Shown here piece by piece: positions 6,273-8,095 of a DNA stretch of 8,095 bases. The position numbers and the translations under genes are program-made. The stretch lies in contig JAPLSP010000490.1 of the NCBI GenBank assembly GCA_026398575.1, positions 1-8,095 on the forward strand. Reading direction: 5' to 3'. The notes below the pieces were generated by a model. It worked only from the letters and a program-made list of their open reading frames with translations, was not told the origin of the DNA and ran no database searches. Numbering within the stretch: the stretch's first letter is position 1; each line of letters begins with the position of its first letter. Source of the DNA: Candidatus Sumerlaeota bacterium (GTDB taxonomy: Bacteria > Sumerlaeota > Sumerlaeia > JADFCT01).

Positions 6273-7193
6273 ATGGCTGATCCCACTCAACTAAAGCATG
6301 TCCCAATCTGGCTGGCGCAGCGCTATTCGTTTATTGCCGCGCTGGAAGATAATCCGCTCTATCTCGCGCTGGCGGGCAAGGCCTATTGCGGACGCGGATG
6401 GTTCGGGCCGCGGCGCAAGAGCTGGTTCGCCCGCAAACGCGTGCTGCTGTGGCTTTTCAGCGTTGCATTTGTTTTGTGCCTGGTTCCGCCGTTTATACAA
6501 GGGCTCATCCTGCTGATGATCGCCGGACGGTATTCCGCGAATTTCGGCGTGGCGCTGCGTGAAGAGGCGAAGTCGGGACGGTTGACGGATTTTTATCTGA
6601 GCATGGACAGCAAAACGATCGTGGACGCGCTGGTTGTCTCGCGCGTCCTGCCGACCCGCTGGGGATTGATCGGCTATATCATCTTCTCCATCGCGCTGGC
6701 ATGCGCCACCACCGCGATATTGCTGTTTGGCCCCCGCCTGCCTTTTTACCAGGCCTTGATTATTCTCAATGCCATGTCGTGCGCCGCGGTGCCGCTGATT
6801 CCGATCGCGCACGTCGCCGCGGCCATCAACTGCTACCGGCAAATCAGCCGCGCCGTTCAGAGCGCTGCCGGCGATACGATTCTGGATCAATTCCGGCGCG
6901 ATATTGTCCTCCAGGTGAAAACCGCTCGCGGCGGATTCAAGCGCTATTTCTGGCCCGTATCAGCCGTCCTGGTCATTTCCGTATTCTCCAGCTTTGTGTT
7001 TGTCATACTTTTGAATGCCAGCTCGCCGTTGATTCTGCCGATAGGATCCATCACAGCCGGCGCCGTTTTCGCCATTCTATATTATCAGAGGAATCACTTT
7101 CTGATCTACGATGTGCGCAATCAGGCAATCCGTGACATGCGGCAATATCTGGCGCGCATTATTGAATTGAATCCATTCACGGAGAAGTCATAA
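6273..7193 (+). CDS. Polytopic membrane protein, paralogue 2 of 3 (unrecognised family, ABC-2 permease-like)
   Basis: A 306-residue membrane protein, clearly homologous end to end with the genes on both sides. Shared elements in order: HVPIWLAQRY (9-18), ALEDNPLYLALAG (23-35), RRKSW (47-51), a membrane hairpin near 57-86, the loop EEAKSGRLTDFYLSM (97-111), segments near 131-152, 158-187, 225-250 and 252-271, and the tail RNQAIR...IELNP (282-301). It lacks the second cysteine of the CxxC pair seen in paralogue 1. The ATG at 6273 is seven bases after the stop of paralogue 1 and no ribosome site is visible, so translation probably depends on coupling with the gene before it. The frame is open further upstream inside paralogue 1, but that part shows no family similarity. 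Product function is unknown; the ABC-2 permease resemblance rests on the loop motif and the topology. Confidence 0.85.
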   Translation: MADPTQLKHVPIWLAQRYSFIAALEDNPLYLALAGKAYCGRGWFGPRRKSWFARKRVLLWLFSVAFVLCLVPPFIQGLILLMIAGRYSANFGVALREEAKSGRLTDFYLSMDSKTIVDALVVSRVLPTRWGLIGYIIFSIALACATTAILLFGPRLPFYQALIILNAMSCAAVPLIPIAHVAAAINCYRQISRAVQSAAGDTILDQFRRDIVLQVKTARGGFKRYFWPVSAVLVISVFSSFVFVILLNASSPLILPIGSITAGAVFAILYYQRNHFLIYDVRNQAIRDMRQYLARIIELNPFTEKS

Positions 7194-7365
7194 GCCCTAA
7201 TATTCGCAAATACGATGACCCACATTCACTTAAAATATTCATCTCAAGAAGCGAGAGTTAATGCGGATTGGAAAGGCGCCAGCTTATGAGCGCATTGCTC
7301 TCACACCTTAGACAAAAATACGTAACTGAATTTATGGCTCGGATTACTAAGCAGGCAAGGCCAAC
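7194..7365. other. Intergenic gap between paralogues 2 and 3
   Basis: This 172-base gap is richer in A/T than the flanking genes. It contains a TAAAAT hexamer (7231-7236) that could be a -10 box, but no convincing -35 partner. A 27-codon frame (7286-7369) ends with its TGA overlapping the ATG of paralogue 3; it has no ribosome site and no recognisable product. The gap suggests paralogue 3 may have its own transcription start. No terminator hairpin was seen. Confidence 0.4.
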
Positions 7366-8022
7366 ATGAAGAGTGTAGAAACCGCACAGTATCAACATGT
7401 CCCGGACTGGCTGGCGCGGCGTTATCCGGCCATCGCCGCGCTGGAGGATAATCCGCTTTATCTCGCGCTGACGGGCAGACGCTATTGCCGCCGTTGGTTG
7501 CGGCTTTGGCGGCGGCGTAAGCACTGGCTCGGCATGAATAGCCAGGCAAAATATCTTTATCCGCTTGCCGTGGTATTTTGCCTCATTCCGCCGCTTGCCA
7601 TCATCGGTATCATCCTTCTTATCATCGCCGGACACCGGACGCAGAATCTGGCCGTCAGCTTCAGGCAGGAATCCAAAACCGGACGGATGATGGACTTATA
7701 TCTGAGCCTGACGCCCGAGCAGATGGCGGATGGATACGCCGCCGCGCGTTTGATTCCCGGACGATGGGGGGCCTATATTTTTATGATCCTGATGGGCTTG
7801 ATCTCGCTTGGCTGCATGATTTTCGCCTTCAGCCCTTGGGGATATAATAAAAAAGAGGCGTTCATTATTCTCAGCGCGGCGCCTTGCATCGTCTGCATCC
7901 TGACGCCAATGATTTTCATGGAAAATATTTTGATCGCCTATCGGACGATTGCCCGCGGGGCGCGCGACGCGGCCGATCCTTCGCTGCTTGCGCGGACGAA
8001 AAAAGCCTTGCAGATCAGGTGA
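7366..8022 (+). CDS. Polytopic membrane protein, paralogue 3 of 3, interrupted by a frameshift
   Basis: The frame from the ATG at 7366 gives 218 residues that align with the other two paralogues: YQHVPDWLARRYP (9-21), ALEDNPLYLALTG (25-37), RRRKHW (49-54), a membrane hairpin near 62-89, QESKTGRMMDLYLSLTPEQM (101-120), and segments near 134-156 and 163-188. It then ends at a TGA (8020-8022), about 90 residues earlier than its relatives. Homology continues from about 8005 in the frame one base back, so the end after residue 212 (ALQIR) is out of frame. An A6 run at 7999-8004 sits exactly at the switch; one extra A there would restore a continuous frame. The start has only a weak AAGG upstream but matches the position of family similarity. 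It is either a recent pseudogene, a base-calling error in the A run, or, less likely, a slippage site. Confidence 0.8.
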   Translation: MKSVETAQYQHVPDWLARRYPAIAALEDNPLYLALTGRRYCRRWLRLWRRRKHWLGMNSQAKYLYPLAVVFCLIPPLAIIGIILLIIAGHRTQNLAVSFRQESKTGRMMDLYLSLTPEQMADGYAAARLIPGRWGAYIFMILMGLISLGCMIFAFSPWGYNKKEAFIILSAAPCIVCILTPMIFMENILIAYRTIARGARDAADPSLLARTKKALQIR

Positions 8023-8095
8023 AGGATTTGGGCGAAATGAGCGTGCGCGGCTGTTTGCCTTTGGGGATTTCGATTGGATTGGCGCTCCTGATAGG
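8005..8095 (+). pseudogene. Continuation of paralogue 3 in the shifted frame, running off the window
   Basis: Codons starting at 8004 in the frame one base behind that of the preceding gene part encode SLADQVKDLGEM and then RGCLPLGISIGLALLI up to the right edge with no stop. This aligns with AGCLPIVCTIFLAG in paralogue 1 and with IVLQVKTARGGF before the fifth membrane segment in paralogue 2. The match of both the QVK helix and the GCLP membrane segment shows it is the true continuation of the same protein. The C-terminal tail motif would lie outside the window. Confidence 0.72.

Noticed and set aside
7998..8005. Programmed -1 ribosomal frameshift at the A6 run
   Set aside because: The zero-frame codons are AAA AAA GCC preceded by G, so the run does not form the usual X XXY YYZ slippery heptamer for slipping back one base, and no downstream stem or pseudoknot is evident in the bases available. 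Mutation or a base-calling error is more likely.

Overview
The window comes from a Gram-negative bacterium, since it encodes an outer-membrane efflux channel together with a tripartite RND pump. Coding DNA on the left is GC-rich, and the stretch between about 4510 and 5000 is visibly richer in A/T. I cannot name the lineage from the sequence. The unusual pump and the unrecognised paralogue family point away from well-studied genera, but that is only an impression.

Left part (1-4509, + strand): the 3' end of a TolC/CusC-type outer-membrane channel gene overlaps by 4 bases (ATGA) the start of a CusA-type heavy-metal RND pump gene. The pump keeps all three copper-coordinating methionines and the surrounding charged residues of E. 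coli CusA, so Cu(I)/Ag(I) export is the best functional call. It is about 280 residues longer than usual. Most of the excess is a 251-residue, mainly helical block inserted into the PC1 porter region, exactly between the second and third copper-site methionines. A shorter Gly/Ala/Ser-rich linker accounts for the rest. No membrane-fusion protein (CusB) lies in the window; it should be upstream or elsewhere.

Middle (4510-5001, - strand): a Phd/YefM-type antitoxin gene with a strong ribosome binding site is followed, with an ATGA overlap, by only the first 40 codons of a VapC-type PIN toxin, which stops just short of the pump gene. This is a decayed toxin-antitoxin pair with an intact antitoxin and a broken toxin.

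Right part (5002-8095, + strand): a 90-residue HNH-type zinc protein is followed by three tandem paralogues of a polytopic membrane protein family that I do not recognise by name. Each has a conserved cytoplasmic N-terminus (HVPxWLAxxY, then ALEDNPLYLA), a motif resembling the cytoplasmic loop of ABC-2 permeases (E-A/S-K/R-x-GRxxDxYLS), and about six membrane segments. The two complete copies share a C-terminal RNxAIR...IExNP motif. The third copy is frameshifted at an A6 run; its homology resumes in the next frame and continues past the right edge. No ATPase or other partner is visible, so their role stays open. No tRNA, rRNA, CRISPR array or insertion sequence was found.
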